A DNA stretch of 64,000 nt from Clostridiaceae bacterium (GCA_012838795.1 DUOO01000063.1:35348-99347), one strand, 5' to 3'. Shown: positions 26,871-35,778, counted from the stretch's first letter. Notes: a model not told the origin generated them from the sequence alone. Program-made: numbers and translations.

Positions 26871-27551
26871 ATGGAAAAACATTCTGCAAATCCAAATAAT
26901 GAATATAATAAAATAACAGACAGCAATATAATAAGAAACATCATACAGGATTACCGGTTAAAGCCTTTAGGTAATCAAAGACGAGCGGCAATTATATTAT
27001 TACTGATTGAAATTGCTGACGAACTGCATTTGATTTTTCAAGTCAGAGGTAATACGATCAGGCAACCGGGCGAATCTTCTTTTCCGGGTGGGGGAATAGA
27101 AGAAGGGGAAACACCGCTGCGAGCAGCTTTACGTGAAACACAAGAAGAAATGGGCATTCCGTCCAATGAAATTGAAATTTGGGGTGAAATAGATACTTCC
27201 ATAAGTGATCAGCATATAGTACATTGTTTTGTCGGTTTTTTACCAAATTTTAATTTAAGCGATTTACAACCTGATCCCTATGAAGTCGATCATTTTTATA
27301 CTGTAGAACTGAATTACTTTCTGGAACATGAACCGACTTTTTATAAATTGGAAACAAAACCTTTACCGGATTCAGATTTTCCTTTTGAAAAAATAAAAGG
27401 CGGGATCAATTATCCGTTTTATAATCTGAATAAATGGTTGCCGTTTTACACTTTACCGGAACACTTAAATGACGTAGTACTCTGGGGTTACACCGCAAGA
27501 TGTGTTTATCGTTTTACCGAAATTATCAAGAACGCCTCAAAATCCATGTAA
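26871..27551 (+). CDS. NUDIX hydrolase, CoA-pyrophosphatase-like
   Basis: The full NUDIX box is present: G-G-G-I-E-E-G-E-T-P-L-R-A-A-L-R-E-T-Q-E-E-M-G. Just before it, RQPGESSFPGG resembles the extra motif of CoA pyrophosphatases (YeaB/NudL type), which cut CoA into phosphopantetheine and 3',5'-ADP. Length 226. A strong hairpin terminator follows the stop by 20 bases, and AAGGAAA precedes the ATG, so it may be a single-gene unit. Its link to the CoA genes coaBC and coaX at 33-34 kb is suggestive only. Confidence 0.85.
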   Translation: MEKHSANPNNEYNKITDSNIIRNIIQDYRLKPLGNQRRAAIILLLIEIADELHLIFQVRGNTIRQPGESSFPGGGIEEGETPLRAALRETQEEMGIPSNEIEIWGEIDTSISDQHIVHCFVGFLPNFNLSDLQPDPYEVDHFYTVELNYFLEHEPTFYKLETKPLPDSDFPFEKIKGGINYPFYNLNKWLPFYTLPEHLNDVVLWGYTARCVYRFTEIIKNASKSM

Positions 27552-27570
27552 ATTATTAAATGAAATATAT

Positions 27571-27609
27571 AATGACAAATTTTGACATTGTCAAAATTTG
27601 TCATTTTTC
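27571..27609 (+). terminator. Intrinsic terminator after the NUDIX gene
   Basis: A perfect 17-base inverted repeat (AATGACAAATTTTGACA and its complement) with a single T between the arms ends in a run of five T. It closes the NUDIX transcript and separates it from the lipoprotein gene. Confidence 0.8.
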
Positions 27610-27816
27610 TATAACTACACTTTATTCTATTTGTTATTAGTATAATTTTAATAACCGGGCTATTTTCAGCAGTATTTTATAGAAACAAGTGTTTTAAATT
27701 GTTAAGTTTTTGCATTGTCTAAATTATCTGAGCAGCATAGCAATTATATTGATTGCACAGCTAGAGTCGTAATTAAATCGGAAAATATCTATAAGCAATA
27801 TTACAGGAGGATATCA

Positions 27817-30204
27817 ATGAAAAAATTGAGAATGGTATCTTTTATTTTACTTTTTGCTTTTCTTTTTCAAATAATCGGTTGTTCTAAAAAAAATAATTTG
27901 AATATACCAACTGATTCTACAAAGATTGAAAAAACCGAAAAGATGCAAACTGATGGTTTTACAGCTGATGACAGTAGGGTCAAGCAACCAACTGAGCAAA
28001 AAGTCAAAACTGAACAGGTAACCCTCTCAGCAGACCAAACATCTGCCGAAATATGTGACATCAAAGTTGATGTCGGAGATTTTGTTTTAGATGGAGAAGA
28101 AGAATTAGTTGTTACTGTACTCGAACAAGAGGTTTTAGAAGAAGAAGATAAACAAATTGATGTATATGAAATTTCCATAGGGGATAAAAGTGAACTTAAT
28201 GATTTCATAACGATTAGAATGCCGTATAGAACAGATTTTTGTGATGCCGGCGAAGATCCTGCAGAATGTGTTCAAGGACAGTACAAAAATGAAGAAACCG
28301 GACTATGGGAAATAATTCCTTATTCAGTAGATAAAGAAAATCAAGAAGTAGTAATAATGACAGACCATCTTTCAAAATTCGGGGTATGCTACGTAAGAAA
28401 TGCCGGTGCCAGAAATGCATATGTTTCTATGGATATCGGATCACCCGATTTTGAAGACAGTGAACTGGCGGGAATAGTTGAAGAATATTTAGAAAGTACC
28501 AACAAAAGTTTATTGATGCAAGAGACCGGTGCAACTGTATTAGATAATTTATTCAGTGCAAATGAAGCTTATGATAAATATGCTAGAGGATATGCAGATA
28601 ATTTAGCAAAATTGTTTACAATAGGCGAAAAAGATTTTGGCGGTTTGTTTCATGAAAAAGTTTCATCTGCAATGGAAGGAATTGGATATGCTGTACTTGC
28701 GATAAAAACGGCCAATCTTCTTGTAAATGATGGAAGTAATAAAGATAAATTAGATTTAATAAATAGTGTTTCTACTACTGCAATTAGTTATCTTATGGGG
28801 AAATTAACTTCAGGCGGTTCAGCGTATTTTAATTGTGCCATGGTTGCTGTATGGATATTTGGTGAAGGTGTAAATTATGCTTACAACAAAAATTATGAAA
28901 TTAAAATGGAGAAACTAGCGAGACTTTATGAATATTTCAATGAAGAATGTAATTTTTCTACAATTAAGCACACTGCAAGAAGTCTTGAAGACTGGAGAAT
29001 GGAAATTATCAAAATAATTGAGGAAAACCAAAATACTCCGGAACAAATTGACATTTTAATAAATCAAGAAATTGATACATATTTAGCTAAATTTTGGAAT
29101 ATCGGTCTTGATAATGCGACTCTTGTGTCAAGTATGGAATATGAAAGCAGGGGAAGAGAAGGTGGTTTAGAAATAGCTATTCCGATGAACTGGCAAGAAG
29201 AAAGAGATCAAATAACTGCAGATTATAAACATAATTTATTAATTAAACTTGTTCCTGTAAAAGAATCTATTGCAATGTATTTTAAAAATAAAGCTATTCA
29301 AGAATATCAAAACATGTTAAATGAAGTAGAATATTATTTTAACACTCCGATAGAAACCTATGTTTATGAAATAATAGATGAAGACGAACAAACATATAAA
29401 TATCCGGGATATACAGTTCAATTCGGTCCTTTATCTGAAGATGCTGATATTGAAACATGGACTACCGGAACCATTGATGAAAACGGACAACATAAAACAT
29501 CGTTTACAATTTTGGGTTATCTTATCTCCGGGTCTCCAACCGAAGTGTATCTTTATGAACCGGATGCCGACTTATTTGAAGATGAACCGGCGGAAATACT
29601 TCAGTTAAGTATTTCTGAAATAGATAAAAAAGCATATGCCGGTATTGACGGTGGAGTAGAAGGCAGATTTGAAGGAACATATACTAATATAAGCGGTCCA
29701 ATTGAAGTTAATTCCACAACAATTAGTAACAGATTACATAATTATGTTAAGAACTTAGAAGGCTGGACACCTAAAGACAATTGGGAAAGTTGGTTAACCG
29801 AAAGATTCAATGAGGAACTTAGTATCAGCGGAAAAATAAATGTAGAAAAAGTATTGCCGAATGATCCCGGAGATAATGAATATGATATGTATTTTACTGT
29901 TGTTTCAGTTATTAATAATATTGCTAAGTCATTTCCTTGTCAGAATTATGCAAAATTGGAGGATGATCAATTTAAAATATATGAAGGAATGGTTAAGGGA
30001 ACATTAGACGTTACAATAGATGAAGAAGAAGAAATAATACGAATCACAGGAAATAATTTAGAATTTGCTTTTACCGGTGAAGAATTGAACGCAATAGTTG
30101 GAGAATTAGCAATGCCGGTAAATTATGAAGCATATTATCTCTATTTTGATGTGGATGCTACTAAACCATTGGAAGCGGGATTTGAAACATACGATGATGA
30201 ATAA
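27817..30204 (+). CDS. Large lipoprotein of unknown function
   Basis: I do not recognise a characterised homologue. The start is ATG 27817 because AGGAGG lies seven bases upstream; the track start at 27715 has no ribosome site. The N-terminus is a lipoprotein signal (MKKLRMVSFILLFAFLFQ, lipobox IIGC), so the mature protein of roughly 775 residues is probably anchored outside the membrane. After a polar linker, one domain (DIKVDVGDFVLDG to TDHLSKFGVCYV) looks like a beta-sandwich such as ZU5 or an Ig-like fold, with two cysteines in FCDAGEDPAEC that could pair. The rest is mixed alpha and beta and acidic. It meets dagK tail to tail with three bases between stop codons. Confidence 0.8.
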   Translation: MKKLRMVSFILLFAFLFQIIGCSKKNNLNIPTDSTKIEKTEKMQTDGFTADDSRVKQPTEQKVKTEQVTLSADQTSAEICDIKVDVGDFVLDGEEELVVTVLEQEVLEEEDKQIDVYEISIGDKSELNDFITIRMPYRTDFCDAGEDPAECVQGQYKNEETGLWEIIPYSVDKENQEVVIMTDHLSKFGVCYVRNAGARNAYVSMDIGSPDFEDSELAGIVEEYLESTNKSLLMQETGATVLDNLFSANEAYDKYARGYADNLAKLFTIGEKDFGGLFHEKVSSAMEGIGYAVLAIKTANLLVNDGSNKDKLDLINSVSTTAISYLMGKLTSGGSAYFNCAMVAVWIFGEGVNYAYNKNYEIKMEKLARLYEYFNEECNFSTIKHTARSLEDWRMEIIKIIEENQNTPEQIDILINQEIDTYLAKFWNIGLDNATLVSSMEYESRGREGGLEIAIPMNWQEERDQITADYKHNLLIKLVPVKESIAMYFKNKAIQEYQNMLNEVEYYFNTPIETYVYEIIDEDEQTYKYPGYTVQFGPLSEDADIETWTTGTIDENGQHKTSFTILGYLISGSPTEVYLYEPDADLFEDEPAEILQLSISEIDKKAYAGIDGGVEGRFEGTYTNISGPIEVNSTTISNRLHNYVKNLEGWTPKDNWESWLTERFNEELSISGKINVEKVLPNDPGDNEYDMYFTVVSVINNIAKSFPCQNYAKLEDDQFKIYEGMVKGTLDVTIDEEEEIIRITGNNLEFAFTGEELNAIVGELAMPVNYEAYYLYFDVDATKPLEAGFETYDDE

Positions 30205-30207
30205 TTA

Positions 30208-31227
30208 TTAATCAATAATAGACGATTTATCCGTAATCAGCCTTTGTGAATAGTCTCCGACAAAAGCAAACGGTATTTTTTTAGGGACGACATCGATTTG
30301 CAAATGTTCAGTTTCAAAAATAATGCCATCAAAATTTCCAATAAAAGGTTTGCCGTCAGCGGATTTGACTGATATTTTATTTAACAAACCCATATTGAGC
30401 TTGTCCTTTTGAGTTTCAATTGAACCGTTTTTATAATGGATTGCTAATTTGGCAAATTGTAAATGATTAAATTTCGGAGCGATCACATAATTCAATAGAT
30501 TATCTTGCAGATCACAACCGGGAGCCGGATTAAAGCCGTTACCATAAAAACCGCCATTGCAAAATGCTGCTAATAGTGAATCAATTTGATGATCTTTATT
30601 TTTGAAAGAAAAAATATATTCTCTGGTCTGTAAATTAAAAAAATGTTTTAAGACTGCAAACGTATAAGCAGAACCTTTGAGCCAGGGGCTTTTATGTAAA
30701 TAATGAAAAGCAGTCTTTAAAATCTCCGTATCAAGACCGATGCTCGCAACATTCATGACATAAGTAGATTTAATTAATGCTAAATCGTTATTAAAGATCG
30801 TATCCGGACCGTCACCGATAAGTTGCATATTACCGGTAAGTTGTAAAAGATCCACCGGTGAAATTTTTAATCTAGATAAATCATTTAAAAAGTAATCTAA
30901 ATTAAACTTGTTATAATGCAATTTACAAAAATCATTTGCTGTACCGAAGGGGAGAACACCCAGTGCGGTATTTGTCTGTAAATTAGCGATGACATTAGTA
31001 GCTTCATTTATACTTCCGTCTCCGCCGGCAACAAAAATAATACCTTTTTCACCATGTTTATAAGCAAATTCTTTGACTAGTTCTTTTAAATGATCGGCAT
31101 GTTGAGTGATTAAATAATATACATCAAGGTTTCGATTATTATCGGTAAAATTCTTGATCTTAGTGATGACATCTTTGCGAACCTTTGCCTCACGATTACT
31201 AAACAGGAATAAGACATGTTCTCTCAT
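30208..31227 (-). CDS. Diacylglycerol kinase catalytic-domain lipid kinase (YegS/DagK-like)
   Basis: A soluble lipid kinase of the DAGK_cat family, which in Gram-positives recycles diacylglycerol from lipoteichoic acid synthesis. Motifs seen are IIFVAGGDGSINEATNVI (nucleotide loop, GGDGS) and LPFGTANDFCKLH. The C-terminal domain holds AFCNGGFYGNGF (GGGM-like) and PFIGNFDGI-like (DGE-type). Length 339 is slightly longer than the typical 300. Exact lipid substrate is not certain. The gene is the last of the minus-strand group that starts with coaBC, though 337 bases separate it from the next gene upstream. Confidence 0.88.
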   Translation of the reverse strand: MREHVLFLFSNREAKVRKDVITKIKNFTDNNRNLDVYYLITQHADHLKELVKEFAYKHGEKGIIFVAGGDGSINEATNVIANLQTNTALGVLPFGTANDFCKLHYNKFNLDYFLNDLSRLKISPVDLLQLTGNMQLIGDGPDTIFNNDLALIKSTYVMNVASIGLDTEILKTAFHYLHKSPWLKGSAYTFAVLKHFFNLQTREYIFSFKNKDHQIDSLLAAFCNGGFYGNGFNPAPGCDLQDNLLNYVIAPKFNHLQFAKLAIHYKNGSIETQKDKLNMGLLNKISVKSADGKPFIGNFDGIIFETEHLQIDVVPKKIPFAFVGDYSQRLITDKSSIID

Positions 31228-31564
31228 TTGTTATGACCGCTTTCAAATTATCTTTCAAGTTATAATGATAACATTATTTATTAATAAATTGCATTATAAA
31301 ATAAATTATTCTTTCGAGAACTAATCAAGTGCAAATTTCACCAGAGATAAGTTAATGAACAGAAACTAAAAGCAGAAGTGACAGAATATGATGCAGATTT
31401 GTTTCGCGTTAATAAACAATCAAATTCTCATATATTTGTTGAACTTCGCAAAATAATAGTTTTACGAAGTCAGAAGGAAAATAATTTTATTAAAGTTAAT
31501 TTTAATAAAATTTAATATACTTTTTTTATTATCAAGTCGGAACTCGATTAAACAATTTCTTGAA
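31228..31564. other. AT-rich intergenic stretch between lipid kinase and unknown membrane gene
   Basis: This 337-base stretch has no supported gene. On the minus strand it must hold the leader of the lipid kinase; TATAAT near 31290 (minus strand) could be a -10 but lacks a good -35. An inverted repeat AATTTTATTAAA/TTTAATAAAATT around 31483-31513 could act as a weak terminator for the unknown gene at 31565. A 44-codon GTG frame on the plus strand is not convincing. Confidence 0.4.
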
Positions 31565-32362
31565 TTAATCTTCTGTTGAGTTTGTTTGAGGATCAATATC
31601 TGTTTCTGAGCTATTTTCCGGATTATCATTAATTTCCGATTTTTTAATATTCTCATCGTAATTTTCACCGTACATACTTTTGATTCCGATTATTCTTCTG
31701 AAATCAACAAGATCCTTAATTGGATTCAATGCGTACAAAATAATTACAATTATTATAAATAACATTAATGTGATCAAAATTCGTTTTAATAGTGACTGGC
31801 GTTTTTCTTTTTTTATACCATGATGAATTTTACTTAATGTTGTATATCCAACTAACTCATAAACTTTTGATCCATTCCTGCGATCAATCTCCCAAGGCTT
31901 ATAAGAAACTTGCTCTCTTTGTGAATCAGGTAAATTGATATTTCTTGCCGGTTTTAAATATTGTTTCAATGTTTCGGTATTTAATCGAATGGCAGGTTCT
32001 TTTATGATGGTATCATCATTTGAGAACTTTCTATTTGATCCTACAGGGTCCGGTTCAAGGATGTTTTCATAAATAAATTCATTAATCTCATTTTTCGGTA
32101 AATAATTTACGGATTTTTCAATCAGGGTTTCTGAATTATTAATTTGAAGTGAATCTTCAACAATATCCGAACTCTCATACTCAGATACTTGCTCAAAATC
32201 AATATTTGATACTTGATCAGAATTTATATTTTGTGCCTCGAAATTATTCTCAGAAATATTAATACGTCTGATATTGACTGGTGTTTGAATATTTTCCGTC
32301 TCATCTATATTTAAATTATAGTTATTATTAGAAATAATATTATCTGAATTATCTGATTTCAT
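31565..32362 (-). CDS. Hypothetical single-pass membrane protein
   Basis: I cannot name this 265-residue protein. The first 150 residues are rich in Asn, Ile, Glu and Ser, low in complexity and likely disordered. A short basic stretch (IKKEKRQSLLKR) is followed by one strong transmembrane helix (ILITLMLFIIIVIILYAL), so the N-terminal part should be cytosolic and about 60 residues lie outside, ending in an acidic Ser/Asn-rich tail. AAGGATCC precedes the ATG. It is downstream of coaX by about 190 bases on the same strand. A regulatory membrane protein (for example an anti-sigma type) is possible but there is no motif to support it. Confidence 0.65.
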   Translation of the reverse strand: MKSDNSDNIISNNNYNLNIDETENIQTPVNIRRINISENNFEAQNINSDQVSNIDFEQVSEYESSDIVEDSLQINNSETLIEKSVNYLPKNEINEFIYENILEPDPVGSNRKFSNDDTIIKEPAIRLNTETLKQYLKPARNINLPDSQREQVSYKPWEIDRRNGSKVYELVGYTTLSKIHHGIKKEKRQSLLKRILITLMLFIIIVIILYALNPIKDLVDFRRIIGIKSMYGENYDENIKKSEINDNPENSSETDIDPQTNSTED

Positions 32363-32550
32363 TAACTGGATCCTTGAAAAGTCATTTAAACCATATATAT
32401 TATAACAATGTTCTTATTTGAAGTCATCATATGTAATCTTGTGCGGATAAATGCAAATCGAAATAAATTTATTGAAAATTATTATACAGTTAATCGCAAA
32501 TATAAGATGATTCAATAAATTTTCATTTTTAAAATTAAAAACAACCTGCT

Positions 32551-33342
32551 TTAATTTTTAGCTAAGTCCCCTTTGATATTCTTACTGCACTTGAAAATAA
32601 TTTTCATTCCCTCAAAAGCAATATTTGGATTATAAGCATCAATCAGGTCACTATTTTCATAAAATAAACGACCTAAACCACCGGTAGAAATCACATTAGG
32701 CCGATCGTTTAATTCTTTCATCATCCTGCGAATGATATGTTCTACTGCTCCGATATATCCGAAAAAAATACCGGAATGCATACCGCTTACCGTATTATTG
32801 GCCAAGATGGATTCCGGTTTCTTGATCTCTACTTGAGGCAGCTTGGCCGTCCTGAGGTGGAGGGCTTGAGCGGAAATTTCAACTCCGGGCATAATAACGG
32901 TATACTGGAAGACACCGTCTTGGTCAACATAGTCAAAGGTGGTTGCCGTACCGAAGTCAATGACCATGGTACTTCCTTCATATAAGCTGTGGGCGGCGAC
33001 TACATTCACGATGCGATCCGCTCCTACTTCTTTCGGATTTTCGGCTTTAATAATGATACCGGTTTCAATTTCAGGACCCACCGTTAAAATCTCTACATCA
33101 AAATAATTTTGAAACAGGCGCTTAAAACTGTCCTGAATCTTGGGTACAACGCTACTGATTATTACATCCTTAATATCTGCAGGTTTAATATGTTTGGTTC
33201 TAAGTAAATCAATTAATAAAATAGCCAACTCATCGGAGCTTCGTTCTGTTCTGCTATTGATTCTAAACCTCGCAACCAAATCTTCACCATGGAAGACACC
33301 AAATAAAATCTTGGTATTTCCAATATCTATAGTCATCAACAT
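32551..33342 (-). CDS. coaX: Type III pantothenate kinase
   Basis: CoaX phosphorylates pantothenate, the first step of CoA synthesis, and is typical of bacteria lacking CoaA. The ASKHA-fold phosphate motifs are present: MTIDIGNTKILFGVF at the N-terminus, GADRIVNVVAA, and DFGTATTFDYV, then the second phosphate motif ISTGGLG. Length 263 is normal. It starts within two bases of the coaBC stop, so the two genes are almost surely co-transcribed and together cover three steps from pantothenate to phosphopantetheine. Confidence 0.96.
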   Translation of the reverse strand: MLMTIDIGNTKILFGVFHGEDLVARFRINSRTERSSDELAILLIDLLRTKHIKPADIKDVIISSVVPKIQDSFKRLFQNYFDVEILTVGPEIETGIIIKAENPKEVGADRIVNVVAAHSLYEGSTMVIDFGTATTFDYVDQDGVFQYTVIMPGVEISAQALHLRTAKLPQVEIKKPESILANNTVSGMHSGIFFGYIGAVEHIIRRMMKELNDRPNVISTGGLGRLFYENSDLIDAYNPNIAFEGMKIIFKCSKNIKGDLAKN

Positions 33343-33343
33343 C

Positions 33344-34546
33344 TTATTTCACCTTTTTAATCTTTAACAGTTCATCTAAAATTAATTCTGACAAATCTTT
33401 TTTGCTCATCAGTGTTAAGGCTTTAGGTTCTTGATTAGGCCATAACAAAGTTGCTACATTGGTCGTTGCGCCAAAGCCTGCACCTTCGTCTCTTAAAGAA
33501 TTTGCCACCAACATATCACAATTTTTCTTTTGGAGTTTGGCTTTGGCATTATCTAATAAATCTTCTGTTTCCATGGCAAAACCACATAACACTTGATGAG
33601 CTTGTTTATGCTCTCCGGCCCATGCCAAAATATCCGGATTTCTGACAAATTTTACTTGCAAGTCACCTTCTTGTTTTTTGATTTTATTTCGAAACGTTTC
33701 TGTCGGTCGGTAATCAGCTACAGCAGCAGCTTTGATCAGAATATCCGTCTCAGAGAAAACTGATTGAACGGCATCAAACATGTCACGGGCCGAGATAACT
33801 TTTATCAAAGAAACCCCGGGCGGAGCCGTTATGTTAGTCGGTCCGGAAATAAGATTAACCGTGGCTCCTCTTGCTTGAGCCGCCTCGGCGATACTGTATC
33901 CCATTATGCCGCTGGAGTGGTTAGTAATGAAACGTACCGGATCTAAAGCTTCTTGTGTAGGACCTGCCGTTACAGTAATCTCTAAACCTGTTAAATCTTG
34001 TTTTTGATTAATTTCCAGCAACTTTTCTGCAGTTTCTTGAATGATAGACACCTCAGGTAATTTACCGGAACCGAAATCACCACAAGCTAACAAACCTCGT
34101 TCACTTTCTAAAATATGAATGCCTCTATTTTGCAGAAGTTCTAAGTTTGCGACAGTAGCTTGATGATTTAACATATTAGTATTCATCGCAGGGCATAACA
34201 AAATGGGACTTCTGGTTGCCAGCATAGTGGTGCTGAGCAGATCATCGGCCAGACCATGAGCCATTTTCGCAATGAGGTTTGCTGTAGCAGGTGCAATAAT
34301 AATAATATCCGCCCATTTGGCCAAGTGAATATGGCTGATCTGATCATAATGTACATCCGGCGTAAACATTGCCTTAGGTACAGCTCTGCCTGTTAAAGCT
34401 TCAAAGGTTAACGGGCTCATAAAAGCCCGGGCATGCTTGGTCATAATGACTTGTATTTCATACTTCTTAGAAAGATTGCTGACCAGCTGTGCCACCTTAT
34501 AAACGGCAATTCCGCCGGAAATGGCAACTAAAATTTTCTTCTTCAT
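33344..34546 (-). CDS. coaBC: Bifunctional phosphopantothenoylcysteine synthetase/decarboxylase
   Basis: The N-terminal flavoprotein half (about 1-185) decarboxylates phosphopantothenoylcysteine; it shows KKKILVAISGGIAVYK, the conserved PAMNTNM and the GLLACGDFGSGKL flap with its cysteine. The C-terminal half is the CTP-dependent ligase, with TAGPTQEALDPVRFITNHSSG and the later KK-type lysine region (NKIKKQEG). Length 400 is typical. A promoter with near-consensus boxes lies about 80-100 bases upstream, and coaX follows directly. Confidence 0.97.
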   Translation of the reverse strand: MKKKILVAISGGIAVYKVAQLVSNLSKKYEIQVIMTKHARAFMSPLTFEALTGRAVPKAMFTPDVHYDQISHIHLAKWADIIIIAPATANLIAKMAHGLADDLLSTTMLATRSPILLCPAMNTNMLNHQATVANLELLQNRGIHILESERGLLACGDFGSGKLPEVSIIQETAEKLLEINQKQDLTGLEITVTAGPTQEALDPVRFITNHSSGIMGYSIAEAAQARGATVNLISGPTNITAPPGVSLIKVISARDMFDAVQSVFSETDILIKAAAVADYRPTETFRNKIKKQEGDLQVKFVRNPDILAWAGEHKQAHQVLCGFAMETEDLLDNAKAKLQKKNCDMLVANSLRDEGAGFGATTNVATLLWPNQEPKALTLMSKKDLSELILDELLKIKKVK

Positions 34547-34622
34547 ATAATCTCTCTTGCCCTCATGTTCATAGTACTTTTATCGTTATCCGATTAATCA
34601 AAATAAATAAGATACAAATGGC

Positions 34623-34650
34623 ATTGTACTAATCTTCAAGTAAATGTCAA
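34623..34650 (-). promoter_or_regulatory. Sigma-A type promoter for coaBC-coaX
   Basis: On the minus strand TTGACA (34650-34645) and TACAAT (34628-34623) are 16 bases apart. The coaBC ATG lies about 75 bases downstream. Both boxes are consensus or one base off. Confidence 0.65.
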
Positions 34651-34754
34651 TATGAGAATGTCCGGAAATGATAGGATAATTATGAATCCTGAATTTTACC
34701 TGCCGGTATAAGTTGGACTTTCTCAGTCTATGGTTAGTTAACTATAATGAAAAA

Positions 34755-34793
34755 GAACAATCGTTTGACATAGAACAATTGTTTTGTTATATT
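34755..34793 (+). promoter_or_regulatory. lexA promoter with two LexA (SOS) boxes
   Basis: TTGACA (34765-34770), a 17-base spacer and TATATT (34788-34793) form a strong sigma-A promoter. Two near-palindromes, GAACAATCGTTT (34755-34766) and GAACAATTGTTT (34773-34784), closely fit the Gram-positive SOS box GAAC-N4-GTTC. Their centres are 18 bases apart; the first overlaps the -35 box and the second fills the spacer. LexA should therefore repress its own gene. Confidence 0.75.
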
Positions 34794-34854
34794 TTTATCA
34801 AGTATAACTTATTAATAATAACATGATTAATTATAATATATCCAGGAGTTGTTT

Positions 34855-35487
34855 ATGAGTGAAAAATATCGTTTTACCAGAGCGAATGTTGACGAAACAG
34901 CAGAAAAAGTTTATCAGTTTATCGTTAAATATATAACGAAAAACACCTACTCACCTTCTGTTCGTGATATTTGCAGAGGAGTAGGGATTAAGTCAACATC
35001 GACAATTCATAATCATTTAAATAGATTACAAGATGATGGCAGAATAACATACAGTGATGGGAAACGTCGTGCAATCGTTGTTCCGGAATTAGAGTTGAAG
35101 AATGACATAAGACAGGCACCGTTAATTGGTAAAGTTACTGCCGGTTCGCCTATTTTAGCAGTAGAAAATATCGAGCGTAATATTCCGATTCCAGATTATT
35201 TTGATCGTTATCCCAACATGTATGCCCTTGAAGTCAAAGGGGATTCCATGATTGACGCTGCAATCATGGATGGTGACATTGTTTTTGTAGACAAACAAAA
35301 TTCTGCAAATTCCGGAGATATTGTAGTAGCTTTAATTGAGGATGAGGCAACAGTAAAAACTTTCAAAATAATAGATAATAAACCGTTTCTCATTCCGCAA
35401 AATACGGCCTATAGGCCTATCCCCTTTGATCATGAAGGTTGTAGTATTTTAGGAATAGTTAGAGGTGTACTCAGGGTATCTGTTTAG
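34855..35487 (+). CDS. lexA: SOS response repressor LexA
   Basis: LexA represses DNA-damage genes until RecA filaments trigger self-cleavage. The N-terminal winged helix covers YSPSVRDICRGVGIKSTSTIHNHL. The cleavage site is the Ala-Gly bond in GKVTAGSP. The catalytic Ser is in VKGDSMIDA and the catalytic Lys in EATVKTF. I choose ATG 34855 because AGGAG lies six bases before it; the TTG in the track is two codons earlier and too close. Its last 39 bases overlap the 3' end of hfq on the other strand. Two LexA boxes in its promoter indicate autoregulation. Confidence 0.96.
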   Translation: MSEKYRFTRANVDETAEKVYQFIVKYITKNTYSPSVRDICRGVGIKSTSTIHNHLNRLQDDGRITYSDGKRRAIVVPELELKNDIRQAPLIGKVTAGSPILAVENIERNIPIPDYFDRYPNMYALEVKGDSMIDAAIMDGDIVFVDKQNSANSGDIVVALIEDEATVKTFKIIDNKPFLIPQNTAYRPIPFDHEGCSILGIVRGVLRVSV

Positions 35488-35778
35488 CACTTTTTTATAG
35501 CGGTAAGCTTCATTAAAAATATAGTTAACGTCGTTTTTGGGTTTAATACAACATAAAGATGATAAAAAATACAATTGTTGTGCACCGCTTTGTTCTAATA
35601 CAATACTATCCTGATCAAAACCTACAATATAACCTTCCGCAGTATAAGAATTATTCATTTCCAAAATAACGGGTATTTCTTTTTTTCTGCAATAATTTAG
35701 GAAACTGTCCTGCATTCTCCTGCCGCTCGTTAAAGTTAGTGAGGTTTTATCAGCAATATTGTTATTTTTGGTATTCAT
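35449..35778 (-). CDS. hfq: Divergent Hfq-like RNA chaperone
   Basis: Hfq forms hexameric rings that help small RNAs pair with mRNAs. The Sm1 part is well matched: MQDSFLNYCRKKEIPV, then NN at the usual turn, GYIVGFDQDSIVLEQSG and QQL. The Sm2 part is not: where other Hfq proteins have I-Y-K-H-A-I-S-T-I after QQL, this one has Y-F-L-S-S-L-C-C-I. The Tyr-Lys-His of the proximal RNA pore is thus replaced. Length 109 includes a 20-residue N-terminal and a 29-residue C-terminal extension, and the C-terminal tail is encoded antisense to the lexA end. AAAGGAGAAG precedes the ATG. Position next to miaA-mutL-mutS supports the call. Confidence 0.85.
   Translation of the reverse strand: MNTKNNNIADKTSLTLTSGRRMQDSFLNYCRKKEIPVILEMNNSYTAEGYIVGFDQDSIVLEQSGAQQLYFLSSLCCIKPKNDVNYIFNEAYRYKKVLNRYPEYTSNYS

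Larger units (their letters stand above)
34547..34854. other. Divergent control region between coaBC and lexA
   Basis: This 308-base gap carries two back-to-back promoters listed separately: one reading left into coaBC-coaX, one reading right into lexA with two LexA boxes. The bases between them (about 34655-34740) show no further motif I can support. Confidence 0.6.

Noticed and set aside
27715-27816. N-terminal extension of the lipoprotein ORF
   Set aside because: The first 34 codons lack a ribosome site and precede an excellent AGGAGG-ATG with a lipoprotein signal, so they are treated as leader.
31378-31515. Short plus-strand GTG frame (about 44 codons) in the gap after the lipid kinase
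   Set aside because: No ribosome site, no recognisable motif, and the base composition is like the surrounding non-coding DNA.
31462-31668. Minus-strand 68-residue ORF
   Set aside because: It overlaps the end of the unknown membrane gene in another frame and is Ile/Lys/Asn-rich noise.
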